From contig JABMQX010000388.1 in the NCBI GenBank assembly GCA_013203085.1, positions 1 to 6,363 of the forward strand: DNA of 6,363 nucleotides, read 5' to 3'. Numbering within the stretch: position 1 is the first letter of the stretch; every line of letters begins with the position of its first letter. The position numbers and the translations under genes were made by a program. The notes beneath the pieces are model-generated. The model saw only the letters and a list, made by a program, of their open reading frames with translations, ran no database searches and was not told the DNA's origin. The stretch comes from a bacterium. Lineage in GTDB: Bacteria; Auribacterota; JABMQX01. Positions 1 to 5,921 of the stretch are shown here, one piece after another.

Positions 1-1158
1 CATGACGGCCTTGGCCAGTTCGGTCCTCGGGTAAAGCCTGACTCCGACGCTCAAGCCCACACGGGAGGGCTCGGCTCGTTTCATGGTCTCGATGAGAGCG
101 CGTACCGTCGCCCTGTCTTCGCCCGGCGCACCGACCAGGAGATCGAACATGAAAGAAAAGCCGTGCTTGCGACATAGCCGGGATGTCGCCAGGACATCCT
201 CCGCCGTGAAATCCTTGCCCAGTGTTTTGAGCATCCGTGCGTGAACGTGATCAACCGTGAAATCAATCCCCACGCACCCGGCCCTCCTCATCAACCGTGC
301 CAACCTCCCCGGAAAAGGAACCGGCACCGCGTACGCGTACCATCGCATCTTGTCAGCAATCCCCGCCCGAATCACCTCCCGACACACCTTCTCCGCGTGG
401 GATGCCGGCACGTTGAACTCGCAGTCGCAGGTGTGAAAACAGTCAATCCCTTTTGCCAACAATCCGTTCAGTTCGCGAACAACGTCTTGCGGCGGCTTCG
501 CCAAAACCTTTCTTCCTTTCGCCATGGGGTCGGCGCAATACGTACATTTCTTGAAACATCCCCTTTTGGTCTCGAACCCGACCATCCCGCCTTCGCGAAG
601 ATACCGGCGATTGTCCACCAGCCGCCTCTGCCAGAGCGACATCTCCCGCAGATTGTGACGATAGGGCGGGTTGGCGACGTAGAGACCGTCTTTCCTGTAC
701 AAAAGCCCCGGGACGTCACCGGCGTCTTCCTTTTTGCTCATCCTGGCAGCGAGCAGACTCAGCGGTATCTCTCCCTCGCCGCGAATGCCGAAGTCCACAT
801 CACAAAACCTCGCCACCGCCAGCGGAAATATCGAGAATCCAACCCCACCCAGTACAACCGGCGAGTCAGTATGCTTTTTCACAAGATCAACGATCTTCTT
901 CGTGTCTTTCAGGCAGAAATCCCGGCTGGCGAAATAGGAATCGTCCACGTTGCGGGCGGTGATCGCAACCAGCACAGGCTCATCCGCCAGAGCCCGCTCG
1001 ATGTCCCCGACAACATCCGTCGAGAACGCCAGGTCGAGCAGCCGAACTTCAAAACCCCGCTCTCGAAGAATCTGGTCCAGATAATCGAGGGCAATCGGCG
1101 AAACCGGCGGTTTCATCCGGTTCGGATTGACCAGCAGCACTTTTCCCTTTCGCGACAT
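1..1158 (-). CDS. B12-binding-type radical SAM protein, C-terminus cut by window edge
   Basis: The first 386 residues are visible and the frame is still open at base 1. An N-terminal Rossmann-like region (about residues 5-150) begins VLLVNPNRMKPP and includes a glycine-rich VVLGGVGF strand-turn and IRGEGE at 126-130. This is the layout of the cobalamin-binding domain in class B radical SAM enzymes. The [4Fe-4S]/SAM motif is C201-FKK-C205-TY-C208, followed by the TIM-barrel segment. HTCDCEFN (242-249) sits where relatives have a DxEFN-type motif, and VGAPGED (342-348) is another typical barrel segment. No DxHxxG histidine-on motif is seen, so any cobalamin would bind without that His ligand, as in the tryptophan methylase TsrM. 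Such enzymes methylate unactivated carbons or rearrange small molecules; the substrate here is unknown. The ATG is the first in frame after a TGA about 27 bp upstream, with AAGAGG 12 nt ahead. The family call is firm; the specific reaction is not inferable. Confidence 0.9.
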   Translation of the reverse strand, partial: MSRKGKVLLVNPNRMKPPVSPIALDYLDQILRERGFEVRLLDLAFSTDVVGDIERALADEPVLVAITARNVDDSYFASRDFCLKDTKKIVDLVKKHTDSPVVLGGVGFSIFPLAVARFCDVDFGIRGEGEIPLSLLAARMSKKEDAGDVPGLLYRKDGLYVANPPYRHNLREMSLWQRRLVDNRRYLREGGMVGFETKRGCFKKCTYCADPMAKGRKVLAKPPQDVVRELNGLLAKGIDCFHTCDCEFNVPASHAEKVCREVIRAGIADKMRWYAYAVPVPFPGRLARLMRRAGCVGIDFTVDHVHARMLKTLGKDFTAEDVLATSRLCRKHGFSFMFDLLVGAPGEDRATVRALIETMKRAEPSRVGLSVGVRLYPRTELAKAVM

Positions 1159-1433
1159 CGGTCCAAAAAACCTCTTGCTGAAGCCTCAGAAGTGCTCGGC
1201 GACACACAGGTCAACGCCATCATCCTCTCTCTGCGAAAAAAGTAACAGAAACCCCTCAGAACGAGAAGCTGAAAAGCCGTGCGGACGAGGCACGACTCAT
1301 GCGAGAAAGGGTCCGCCCTCCGGGTTCCCAATTGAAGGCAAGCGTGGTGAAGAGAATCAACCGCAGGAGGAAAGGGGACAAATTGCCTTCTTCAAAGCGT
1401 GAGCAAAACTGGCGGGACAGGAACAAGCAGAGG

Positions 1434-1697
1434 CTATCTTCTGATCCAGCCGATGATGTATCTCCCCCTGCCCCAGAATCTTACAAGAATCCACTTTTTT
1501 GTCGAGCCGACTATCCGGGCCCGTGTGCCCTTCTTCAGAACGGCGATCCGCCTGTTCGCCCAGAACACGTCACAGTCAAACGAAGAAGTTATGAAGATTC
1601 TCCTGGCGTCAAGAACTTGACGACGCGCTTGAGAAAAGGAACCCGGTGAGATCAACAAACTTACAACAAGCGCGGGCAGAATTAGGCACCGTCTCAT
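1434..1697 (-). CDS. Small exported protein with bacterial SH3-like domain
   Basis: An 87-residue protein. It has a cleavable-type signal peptide: MRRC, then a hydrophobic core LILPALVVSLLI, then SPGSFSQA with a plausible cleavage after SQA near residue 24. The mature part (about 60 residues) shows the spacing of a bacterial SH3 fold: ITSSFDCDVF, then VLKKGTRARIVG, then WILVRF, ending GRYIIGWIRR. The paired pattern 'KKGTxxxI..W..V.......GWI' is typical of SH3_3-like domains, which are often periplasmic and bind peptide or cell-wall material. Two adjacent ATGs (1700 and 1697) follow GGAGGAG. I chose 1697 because it leaves 7 nt after GGAGG rather than 4. A further in-frame ATG at 1742 would destroy the signal-peptide arrangement. 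It lies 275 bp upstream of the radical SAM gene and 200 bp downstream of a lipoprotein gene, with its own candidate promoter. Function beyond export is not known. Confidence 0.6.
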   Translation of the reverse strand: MRRCLILPALVVSLLISPGSFSQARRQVLDARRIFITSSFDCDVFWANRRIAVLKKGTRARIVGSTKKWILVRFWGRGRYIIGWIRR

Positions 1698-1754
1698 CAT
1701 TACTCCTCCGACGCATCGTTCGGAACCGCAGCCACTCTGCAATGCTCATTTATA

Positions 1755-1783
1755 ATGATACCACATCCAGACGACACAGGCAA
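1755..1783 (-). promoter_or_regulatory. Candidate sigma70-type promoter for the SH3-like gene
   Basis: On the minus strand TTGCCT (1778-1783) is separated by exactly 17 bp from TATCAT (1755-1760). These match the -35 and -10 consensus at 4/6 and 5/6 positions. The predicted start of transcription near 1748 leaves a leader of about 50 nt before the GGAGGAG ribosome-binding site and the ATG. The location directly upstream of the coding region supports the call. Pattern match only. Confidence 0.45.
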
Positions 1784-1897
1784 GAAATCGTCTTGCCGAA
1801 CTCCATGCGTGGCGACTATAGTGTCCCTTCTTCCCCTACTGGCAATTTCGAGAAGAGACATCCGCCGATAGGTCCACCGAAGCTGCTTTTGCTGAAA

Positions 1898-2431
1898 TCA
1901 CCTTCCCGGCGGGGGCGTTCCAACAGGCGGGAGGCTCGCACGAAAGGCCTCGCCGCTGACTTTCCATCCTCCTCCTCTCCTGGTCAGAGGATACGCTGTC
2001 TCGTCCACCATTTTGCCTTCCCTGTAAACCTCGACCTCCACGCTCGCTTCCCCATCCGAAACGCGAGAATCGAAAATCTCGTAGGTGAGCTTTCCTTTAT
2101 GCTGCTGGCCTGTCCTCTCCATCATCAGACGGAACATTTTTTTCATCTCTGCGGCATCCACTGGTCCCGAGGCTGTCGCCGTGCCCTCTTCCCTTTTCTC
2201 GAGCATCCCCTCGATGTCAATGAACTCCACGGCTCTCTCGTAGTCGTTCGCCGCCAGAGCATCCAGGTAATCTTTCACCGTTTCCTCGCACGCAATTCTC
2301 TCCCGGGACTTCACCGCCTTCCCCGCCGCAGGCTTCCTTCCCGACTTCTCTTTCTCCTTTCCACAGCCGACAACAAAACCGCTGAGAAAGAGAACAACAA
2401 GCACAATCACACATTTCTTCAAGCGAAACAT
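1898..2431 (-). CDS. Lipoprotein with NTF2/DUF4878-like domain
   Basis: A 177-residue protein with a type II signal peptide: MFRLKK, a hydrophobic stretch to residue 20, then the lipobox V-V-G-C with the lipidated cysteine at 23. A charged linker (GKEKEKSGRKPA) leads into ETVKDYLDALAANDYERAVEFI (49-71), the helix typical of NTF2/SnoaL-like DUF4878 lipoproteins. Strands follow at KLTYEIFDSRV (114-124) and EASVEVEVYREGK (128-140), ending GGGWKVSGEAF (153-163), again typical of that fold. It is presumably membrane-anchored outside the cytoplasm; the ligand is unknown. I chose the ATG at 2431 because the signal peptide begins there and AAAGGAG lies just upstream. The frame is open further upstream to an ATG at 2581, but that extension is not protein-like and would bury the signal sequence. 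It has its own candidate promoter and similar architecture to the next lipoprotein upstream (2609-3076). Confidence 0.8.
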   Translation of the reverse strand: MFRLKKCVIVLVVLFLSGFVVGCGKEKEKSGRKPAAGKAVKSRERIACEETVKDYLDALAANDYERAVEFIDIEGMLEKREEGTATASGPVDAAEMKKMFRLMMERTGQQHKGKLTYEIFDSRVSDGEASVEVEVYREGKMVDETAYPLTRRGGGWKVSGEAFRASLPPVGTPPPGR

Positions 2432-2475
2432 TCCTTTTCCACTCCTTTGTCTTCCCGTCGTCTTTTTTCGAGAAC

Positions 2476-2503
2476 CGTATAGGAATAAGGACGCGCCCGT
2501 CAA
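2476..2503 (-). promoter_or_regulatory. Candidate sigma70-type promoter for the 177-aa lipoprotein gene
   Basis: On the minus strand TTGACG (2498-2503; 5/6 to the -35 consensus) stands 16 bp from TATACG (2476-2481; 4/6 to the -10 consensus), about 45 bp before the chosen ATG at 2431. It supports that start, because the longer reading frame from 2581 would begin upstream of this promoter. Pattern match only. Confidence 0.4.
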
Positions 2504-2608
2504 GCTGTTTTGCCGAAAGGCGGCCCCGCCCGCCTCCCACAGACCAAAACAACTCTCGGGCTTGTGCGAACGTCTTCCCATTCAGACATGAGGTGCCAGG
2601 CGGCAGCC

Positions 2609-3076
2609 TCACTCAAGAATATTTTCCGTGAGAACAATCCGCCAAATTCGGTTTATCTTGATAACCAGGACCTCAACCGTCTTGGCATGCTGATCCGTGG
2701 AGACCGTAACCTTCAGCCAGGCCCAGCCATCGCCATCCTTCATATGGCTCAGACGGGCGAGCTTCAGATAGATAAATCCGTGTCGTATCTGCTCAGGAGT
2801 CTTCTGTCGAACCGGAAAACCGCTGAGGTTTTCCGCAATGCGGAGCATCACATCCCTCTTCGCATCGTTTTCACCCTCATTGGACGCGGGAATGTCGGGG
2901 ACGTATTGCGAAGATCGAGGCCAGTCAACCAGCTCAGCCATCCCCTGCCACCGCATCCACTTGAGCCGGCTCACAAAACGTTTGACGACGCGGTCCGGTG
3001 TGTTGAACATACATCCTGTCAACACCGACACACTGACTGCCAAGCACATCACGACAGAGACAATTCTACGAGCCAT
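2609..3076 (-). CDS. Small lipoprotein, DUF4878/NTF2-like (uncertain)
   Basis: A 155-residue protein with a short, clear lipoprotein signal: MARR, hydrophobic core IVSVVMCLAVSVSV, then lipobox L-T-G-C with Cys22 as the lipidation site. The next segment, PDRVVKRFVSRLKWMRWQGMAE, resembles the first helices of NTF2-like/DUF4878 lipoproteins, where a short amphipathic helix is followed by a 'DW..MAELV' turn. The second half alternates strand-like segments (FIYLKLARLSH, GWAWLKVTVST, KTVEVLVIKIN, IWRIVLTENIL), including a final 'xxWRIVL' strand common in this fold. It is likely anchored at the outer or inner membrane; no enzymatic motif is seen. The start is the ATG at 3076, with GAGG 12 nt upstream. 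Its neighbour downstream is another lipoprotein of similar plan, possibly a distant paralogue, although I cannot align them convincingly by eye. An IS remnant lies about 125 bp upstream. Confidence 0.75.
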   Translation of the reverse strand: MARRIVSVVMCLAVSVSVLTGCMFNTPDRVVKRFVSRLKWMRWQGMAELVDWPRSSQYVPDIPASNEGENDAKRDVMLRIAENLSGFPVRQKTPEQIRHGFIYLKLARLSHMKDGDGWAWLKVTVSTDQHAKTVEVLVIKINRIWRIVLTENILE

Positions 3077-3137
3077 CGTTCCCAGGCACCTCTTCGAGAA
3101 GACGCAATCCTTTGTCTGCTGAGCCTCTCACCTTCCG

Positions 3138-3166
3138 ATGATACACTCTGCGGACACGAACCGCAA
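3138..3166 (-). promoter_or_regulatory. Candidate promoter for the 155-aa lipoprotein gene, beside an IS remnant
   Basis: On the minus strand TTGCGG (3161-3166, 3/6) lies 17 bp from TATCAT (3138-3143, 5/6), about 62 bp before the ATG at 3076. The -10 hexamer is identical to that proposed for the SH3-like gene. The -35 lies only about 40 bp beyond the transposase stop codon and may fall just outside the IS end, so the insertion could have altered upstream control. The -35 match is weak. Confidence 0.35.
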
Positions 3167-3176
3167 CAGATGATCG

Positions 3177-3488
3177 GGTGTGGCTCCATTTGAGTGGCAT
3201 GTCACGCTGCCTCCTTTCGCTGGTGACGGAGGTATCGTCTGTGCCAAATGGCGATTGACTCTCCGGGGTGATCCCAGGTACTGTCGAACGTGCCGTCTCG
3301 CAAGGCACAGCGTACCCGCAGAACCTGTTCTGCTCCCCTCTTGCTCCATCGCATGCCGGACTGTTTGCAGCGGGCTTGTACCAGCACCTTACAGCGCGCC
3401 TCCACTTCCCCGCTGCCAATGGGCAAGCCGAGATCGCGGTAGCGCGGATAGTCAACTCGATCCCGATTGTTGCTAAGGTAGGTGATCA
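3177..3488 (-). mobile_element. ISKra4-family insertion sequence remnant (transposase C-terminus)
   Basis: The minus strand encodes the conserved C-terminal block of ISKra4-family transposases: NNRDRVDYPRYRDLGLPIGS, then GEVEARCKVLVQARCKQSG, MRWSKRGAEQVLRVRCALRD, and a terminal IWHRRYLRHQRKEAA before TGA at 3202-3204. The GLPIGSGxVEA and SGMRWSxxGA motifs are diagnostic of the family's catalytic end. Only about 95 of the several hundred residues expected are left, so the element cannot transpose. The right boundary (in IS orientation) is not proven. I place it near the GGGTGTGGCTCC sequence at 3177 because IS ends normally lie within tens of bases of the transposase stop. No second terminal inverted repeat exists here to test it. 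The left end is lost at the junction with the nucleotidyltransferase fragment near 3485. Confidence 0.82.
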
Positions 3489-3762
3489 GGTCAATCCAGT
3501 CGCGGACTTCGAGTCGACCCACGAGGGCAAGCGTTTTGTTGGTGGCGAGGTCAAAGGGGTGTAACACCAGGCCGAATTCCTCGTGCTGAACAAGGGGAAA
3601 GAACCGATAGGCGCTGTCCCGCGTCCATTGAATCAGCACGGAGTCTTCCCCCTGGGCAACGCCTACGTCACCGGCGACAGCGACCATGACATCATCGGAT
3701 GGGACTAGGCCACCATCAAGTACGACACGAATGGCAACCAGCTTTGGGTGGCCCGATATCAC
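3202..3762 (-). pseudogene. Chimeric reading frame: SBBP antisense + AbiEii-like fragment + ISKra4 transposase end
   Basis: This uninterrupted 186-codon frame is a composite rather than an ancestral gene. Codons 1-40 read antisense through the SBBP-protein remnant of the opposite strand and look non-coding. Codons about 41-93 match an AbiEii-like nucleotidyltransferase interior. Codons about 95-186 are the ISKra4 transposase C-terminus. The two recognisable pieces happen to share strand and frame, so automatic annotation would call one gene, probably 'ISKra4 family transposase'. No ribosome-binding site is apparent before the ATG at 3762. It lacks the N-terminal and catalytic regions of both parents, and I infer it is non-functional debris. 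Confidence 0.7.
3490..3648 (-). pseudogene. Internal fragment of AbiEii-like nucleotidyltransferase
   Basis: About 53 residues contain SVLIQWTRDSAYRFFPLVQ and then LHPFDLATNKTLALVGRLEV-RDWIDLI. The 'hPxDLAxNKxxALxGRxxxRDWxDLI' block is characteristic of AbiEii/AbiGii-type nucleotidyltransferase proteins, whose members include type IV toxin-antitoxin toxins and many uncharacterised relatives. The N-terminal GS-x10-DxD nucleotidyltransferase core should precede this block but is absent, replaced by sequence from the SBBP gene. The C-terminus is replaced by the transposase. No antitoxin gene is nearby. Assignment rests on recall of the motif; the fragment is too short to say whether the parent was a toxin. 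Confidence 0.6.
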
Positions 3763-4596
3763 GCAGGCGGAGAGGATATTGTAGCAGCCCTAACAGTGGA
3801 TGCCTCGGGGAACGTCTACGTCACGGGTGGGAGTCGGGGTCGCGGCTACGATTACGCCACCGTCAAATATCGTGTGACAGTGCCTATCAGTGTAAATCTG
3901 TTGTCCAATCCTGGCTTTGAATCGAACCTCGATGGATGGACCACAGACCATGGCGCGAATCGCCCGGGGACCCCTATGCCTCATGGCGGCACCAGCTACC
4001 TGACGGGCAGCATGGACGGTGCCTCTGAGAGCTACACGTATCAGACGGTGGACTTGATCGGTGCAGGCTTCGATCCCGACGATTTGGATGCAGGCTCTCT
4101 GGAGGTGCATTTCGGGGGCTGGCAGGCGGGGTGGCAGACCCAGACGGATCAGGGAAAAACAGAAATCATCGTGACGGACGGCACGAACAAGCTGCTTCGA
4201 AGCGATCTCGGATGGTTCTATTCGAACCACACCTGGGTTCTCAAAGAGGGCGCCGTTCGTCTGCCGAAAGGTGCTCGCCTCATCACCTATGGTTTTTACA
4301 CGCAAAGATTCGAGGGGTATAACAACGACGGTTATCTGGACGACGCCTTCCTGAAGTTACGCAAAGTGACCCGGCCGATTCGCGTGAGTGATGGCAACCT
4401 GATTCTGCAATGGGTGGCCTTCGGCGGTGGGACGTACTTCATCGAAAAGGCTACGGACTTGGTCGTAGGCGACTGGACGGAAGTGGCGGGGCCGATCACA
4501 GGAACGGCATCGTCAGTGCCATTCCCCGAGGATTCTACGGGATACTTTCGCGCCGCTCTGAGTAAGGCCGCAGGAAAGGCAGAAGGCGCGTTCTAA
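3655..4596 (+). pseudogene. 3' remnant of SBBP-repeat exoprotein with carbohydrate-binding-like domain
   Basis: The frame begins abruptly with GNAYVTGDSDHD, reaches an in-frame TAG at 3706-3708, and is then open to TAA at 4594-4596 (from a GTG at 3748, 282 residues). GNAYVTG...WD[stop]ATIKYD and GNVYVTGGSRGRGYDYATVKY are two SBBP beta-propeller units. In the second, the stop position is tyrosine (TAC), so the nonsense codon is explained by one base change. After the propeller comes a jelly-roll-like region (about 3895-4350): NLLSNPGFESNLDGWT at its start and NNDGYLDDAFL at its end, the NPGFExxxxxW...DDxxL pattern of CBM/discoidin-like domains. The tail has LILQWVAFGGGTYFIEKATD and W-TEV, a beta-sandwich C-terminus common in verrucomicrobial and planctomycete surface proteins. 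Signal peptide, promoter and most propeller blades are missing, cut off by the AbiEii-like fragment. Probably inactive, unless translated from the GTG. Confidence 0.75.
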
Positions 4597-4622
4597 CGGG
4601 AAAAATCAATTTCCGTGATTTT
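4596..4622 (+). terminator. Weak hairpin behind the SBBP remnant
   Basis: ACGG and AAA (4596-4603, one bulged G) pair with TTT-CCGT (4610-4616) around a six-base loop, starting at the last base of the stop codon. A run of four T (4619-4622) follows. It could be the original intrinsic terminator of the SBBP gene, but the stem is short and the T-tract brief. Confidence 0.3.
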
Positions 4623-5301
4623 GCGCAAATCTTGTGCCCGCAAGCCACGTTTGCACAGGCAGTTATGGCACGAGGGAAGGCGTTTTCGCCATACATCTCG
4701 ACTTACCCGCCCAAACGCCCCCCCCTTTCTCCTCTCTTTCAGTTCATCTCCTTTAAGAGTCGCAGGTTACGTCGGTTGTCGAACAGGTGCTCCGTTACAG
4801 GAAATGCTTGCGTGGCCTACCCTCTTTTATGGTCGTGCGGCGCTTTTGATCTCGCGAACGTGTAAGCTGTCAAGCCGCTACCTCGAGAGCTTTGAGAGCC
4901 TCCTGAATCCGCGTGCCCCCGGTTCGGAACCTTGTAAGAAAGGCTCCGGAAAAGGGCCAGCGGGCACCTCAGGCTGATGGCAAAAGAAGTAGCCGTTGGT
5001 CAGGGCTCTTTCTCTCCTCCGGAAGCATATCAACATTCCGGCGCGACTTGACCGCATTGGAACACCCCTTGCTTATACCTTCTCATCGAAGTGCTGCTGG
5101 AGCAAAACCAGCGCTGTTTTCCCCGTGTGATGGCCTACATTGGCAGAGGTTCTGAGGCAGTGAATAGCATGATGAAGAGGCAAATAGTCAGGCGCGCAGC
5201 GGCCTGCGGGACCGCTCGGCGCAACCGAAAATTGTGGAAAACAGTGGGGAAAATTACGCAGAAACAGGGGTATCCTCTGGATTTCGAAGGGCACCAGAAC
5301 A
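4597..5301. other. About 700 bp without a convincing gene
   Basis: All frames were read. Several open frames of 70-120 codons occur on both strands, but they are rich in Arg/Ser/Pro, overlap each other, and lack ribosome-binding sites or recognisable motifs. Items that stand out are few. One is a minus-strand stretch open from 4968 to a TGA at 4870-4872 with protein-like composition (…FRTGGTRIQEALKALEVAA). Another is a 6-bp inverted repeat CCGGAA/TTCCGG at 5019-5041. The third is a pair of DnaA-box-like 9-mers at 5233-5253. Next to rearranged IS and exoprotein debris, this is most simply decayed coding sequence plus the cvpA leader. No tRNA or riboswitch was recognised. Confidence 0.5.
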
Positions 5302-5886
5302 ATGGCTAATATCCTCGTTGACACAACAATCGCGGTCGTCCTCTTCGGCTCCCTTTACGAGGGGTATCGGAAGGGACTCATAACGACGCTCCTGGGGCTG
5401 GCTGGCTTCACGATGGTCTTGCTGATGTGTCTGGCTTTCGGCGAGATACTGAGCAAGCCTCTCAAGCCGTACATTCCTCTGCCGACAACGTATGCGATTC
5501 TGGCGGCATACATTGCGATATGCTTTGTCATCGCGTTGTCGGCTTACTTCCTTCACAGCGTCTTCAGCGGACTGCTGGCGAAGAAACTCCCGCCTTCCCT
5601 CGACGCCATCGGCGGGATGTTCGTGGGGGTTCTGAGGGGAGCTGCTTTCATGGCACTGACCCTTCTGATTCTCATGCTCATTGCAAATCCTGTCATCAAC
5701 GAAAACATAAGCAACGAGTCGCGGATAGGAGGGGTTTTCTTCAAGAAAGTCAGCGAAGTCAGCCCCACCGTTAGCGAGATATTGACATCGCCTCCCTCTC
5801 CTACGAAGGCAAAGCAAGTGGGCAGGCGAAGAAGCGACTACGAGGAAGCCTTTGACTCTTTCCAGAGAGATGGGAACAAGAAATAG
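5302..5886 (+). CDS. CvpA family membrane protein
   Basis: A 194-residue integral inner-membrane protein of the CvpA/colicin V production family, named for E. coli CvpA, which is needed for colicin V production; the molecular activity is unsettled. It follows the family plan. TM1 is at about 4-18, then the signature turn YEGYRKGLITTLLGLAGF (19-36), where family members have 'GxxRGxxxELxxLxG', running into TM2 (to about 48). TM3 is at about 65-87. SLDAIGGMFVGVLRG (99-113), matching the usual 'lDrxxGxxxGxxrG', leads into TM4 (to about 128). A hydrophilic tail of about 65 residues (KKVSEVSPTVSEI, then RRRSDYEEAFDSF) is also common in the family. The ATG at 5302 has GAAGGG about 10 nt upstream. 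It is a single gene, with debris upstream and a hairpin directly after the stop, so the context says nothing further about its role. Its length is within the usual range and it looks intact. Confidence 0.87.
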   Translation: MANILVDTTIAVVLFGSLYEGYRKGLITTLLGLAGFTMVLLMCLAFGEILSKPLKPYIPLPTTYAILAAYIAICFVIALSAYFLHSVFSGLLAKKLPPSLDAIGGMFVGVLRGAAFMALTLLILMLIANPVINENISNESRIGGVFFKKVSEVSPTVSEILTSPPSPTKAKQVGRRRSDYEEAFDSFQRDGNKK

Positions 5887-5906
5887 GTTCCGCCGCCAGG
5901 CGGGAC
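5887..5906 (+). terminator. Hairpin directly after cvpA, without T-tract
   Basis: GTTCCGCC (5887-5894) pairs with GGCGGGAC (5899-5906), one G-U pair included, around a four-base loop. It begins at the first base after the cvpA stop codon. The sequence after it is GCCCGGAAAAAGG on the plus strand, with no U-run, so it may be a 3'-end-stabilising or factor-dependent terminator element rather than a classical intrinsic one. It also lies between cvpA and the minus-strand short ORF that converges on it. Confidence 0.35.
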
Positions 5907-5921
5907 GCCCGGAAAAAGGGG

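Noticed and set aside
241..1245. Long plus-strand open frame of 334 codons
   Set aside because: It is the antisense shadow of the radical SAM gene. Its product is Arg/Pro/His-rich without motifs, while the minus strand carries CxxxCxxC and a coherent fold.
1333..1390. Inverted repeat GAAGGCAA / TTGCCTTC with about 40 bp between arms
   Set aside because: The arms are 8 bp with no T-tract, and neither adjacent gene end is close. This is consistent with chance.
1159..1433. Search for a promoter of the radical SAM gene
   Set aside because: TTGACC is present upstream, but the hexamer 17 bp on (TTCTGA) is a poor -10, so I do not call a promoter.
1751..1756. Perfect TATAAT on the plus strand
   Set aside because: There is no recognisable -35 about 17 bp upstream and no plus-strand gene downstream. 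It overlaps the better minus-strand promoter.
1646..2482. Plus-strand open frame of 278 codons
   Set aside because: It lies antisense to the SH3-like and lipoprotein genes. Its composition is low-complexity, and the opposite strand has signal peptides, lipobox and ribosome-binding sites.
2510..3193. Plus-strand open frame of 227 codons
   Set aside because: Antisense to the 155-aa lipoprotein, which has a clear lipobox. There are no motifs on the plus strand.
4905..4935. T-arm-like sequence GGTTCGGAACC suggesting a tRNA
   Set aside because: No acceptor stem, D-arm or anticodon arm can be built around it on either strand.
5019..5041. CCGGAA / TTCCGG inverted repeat with 11-base loop
   Set aside because: A six-base stem in a GC-rich region, with no neighbouring gene end or T-tract. 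Not distinguishable from chance.
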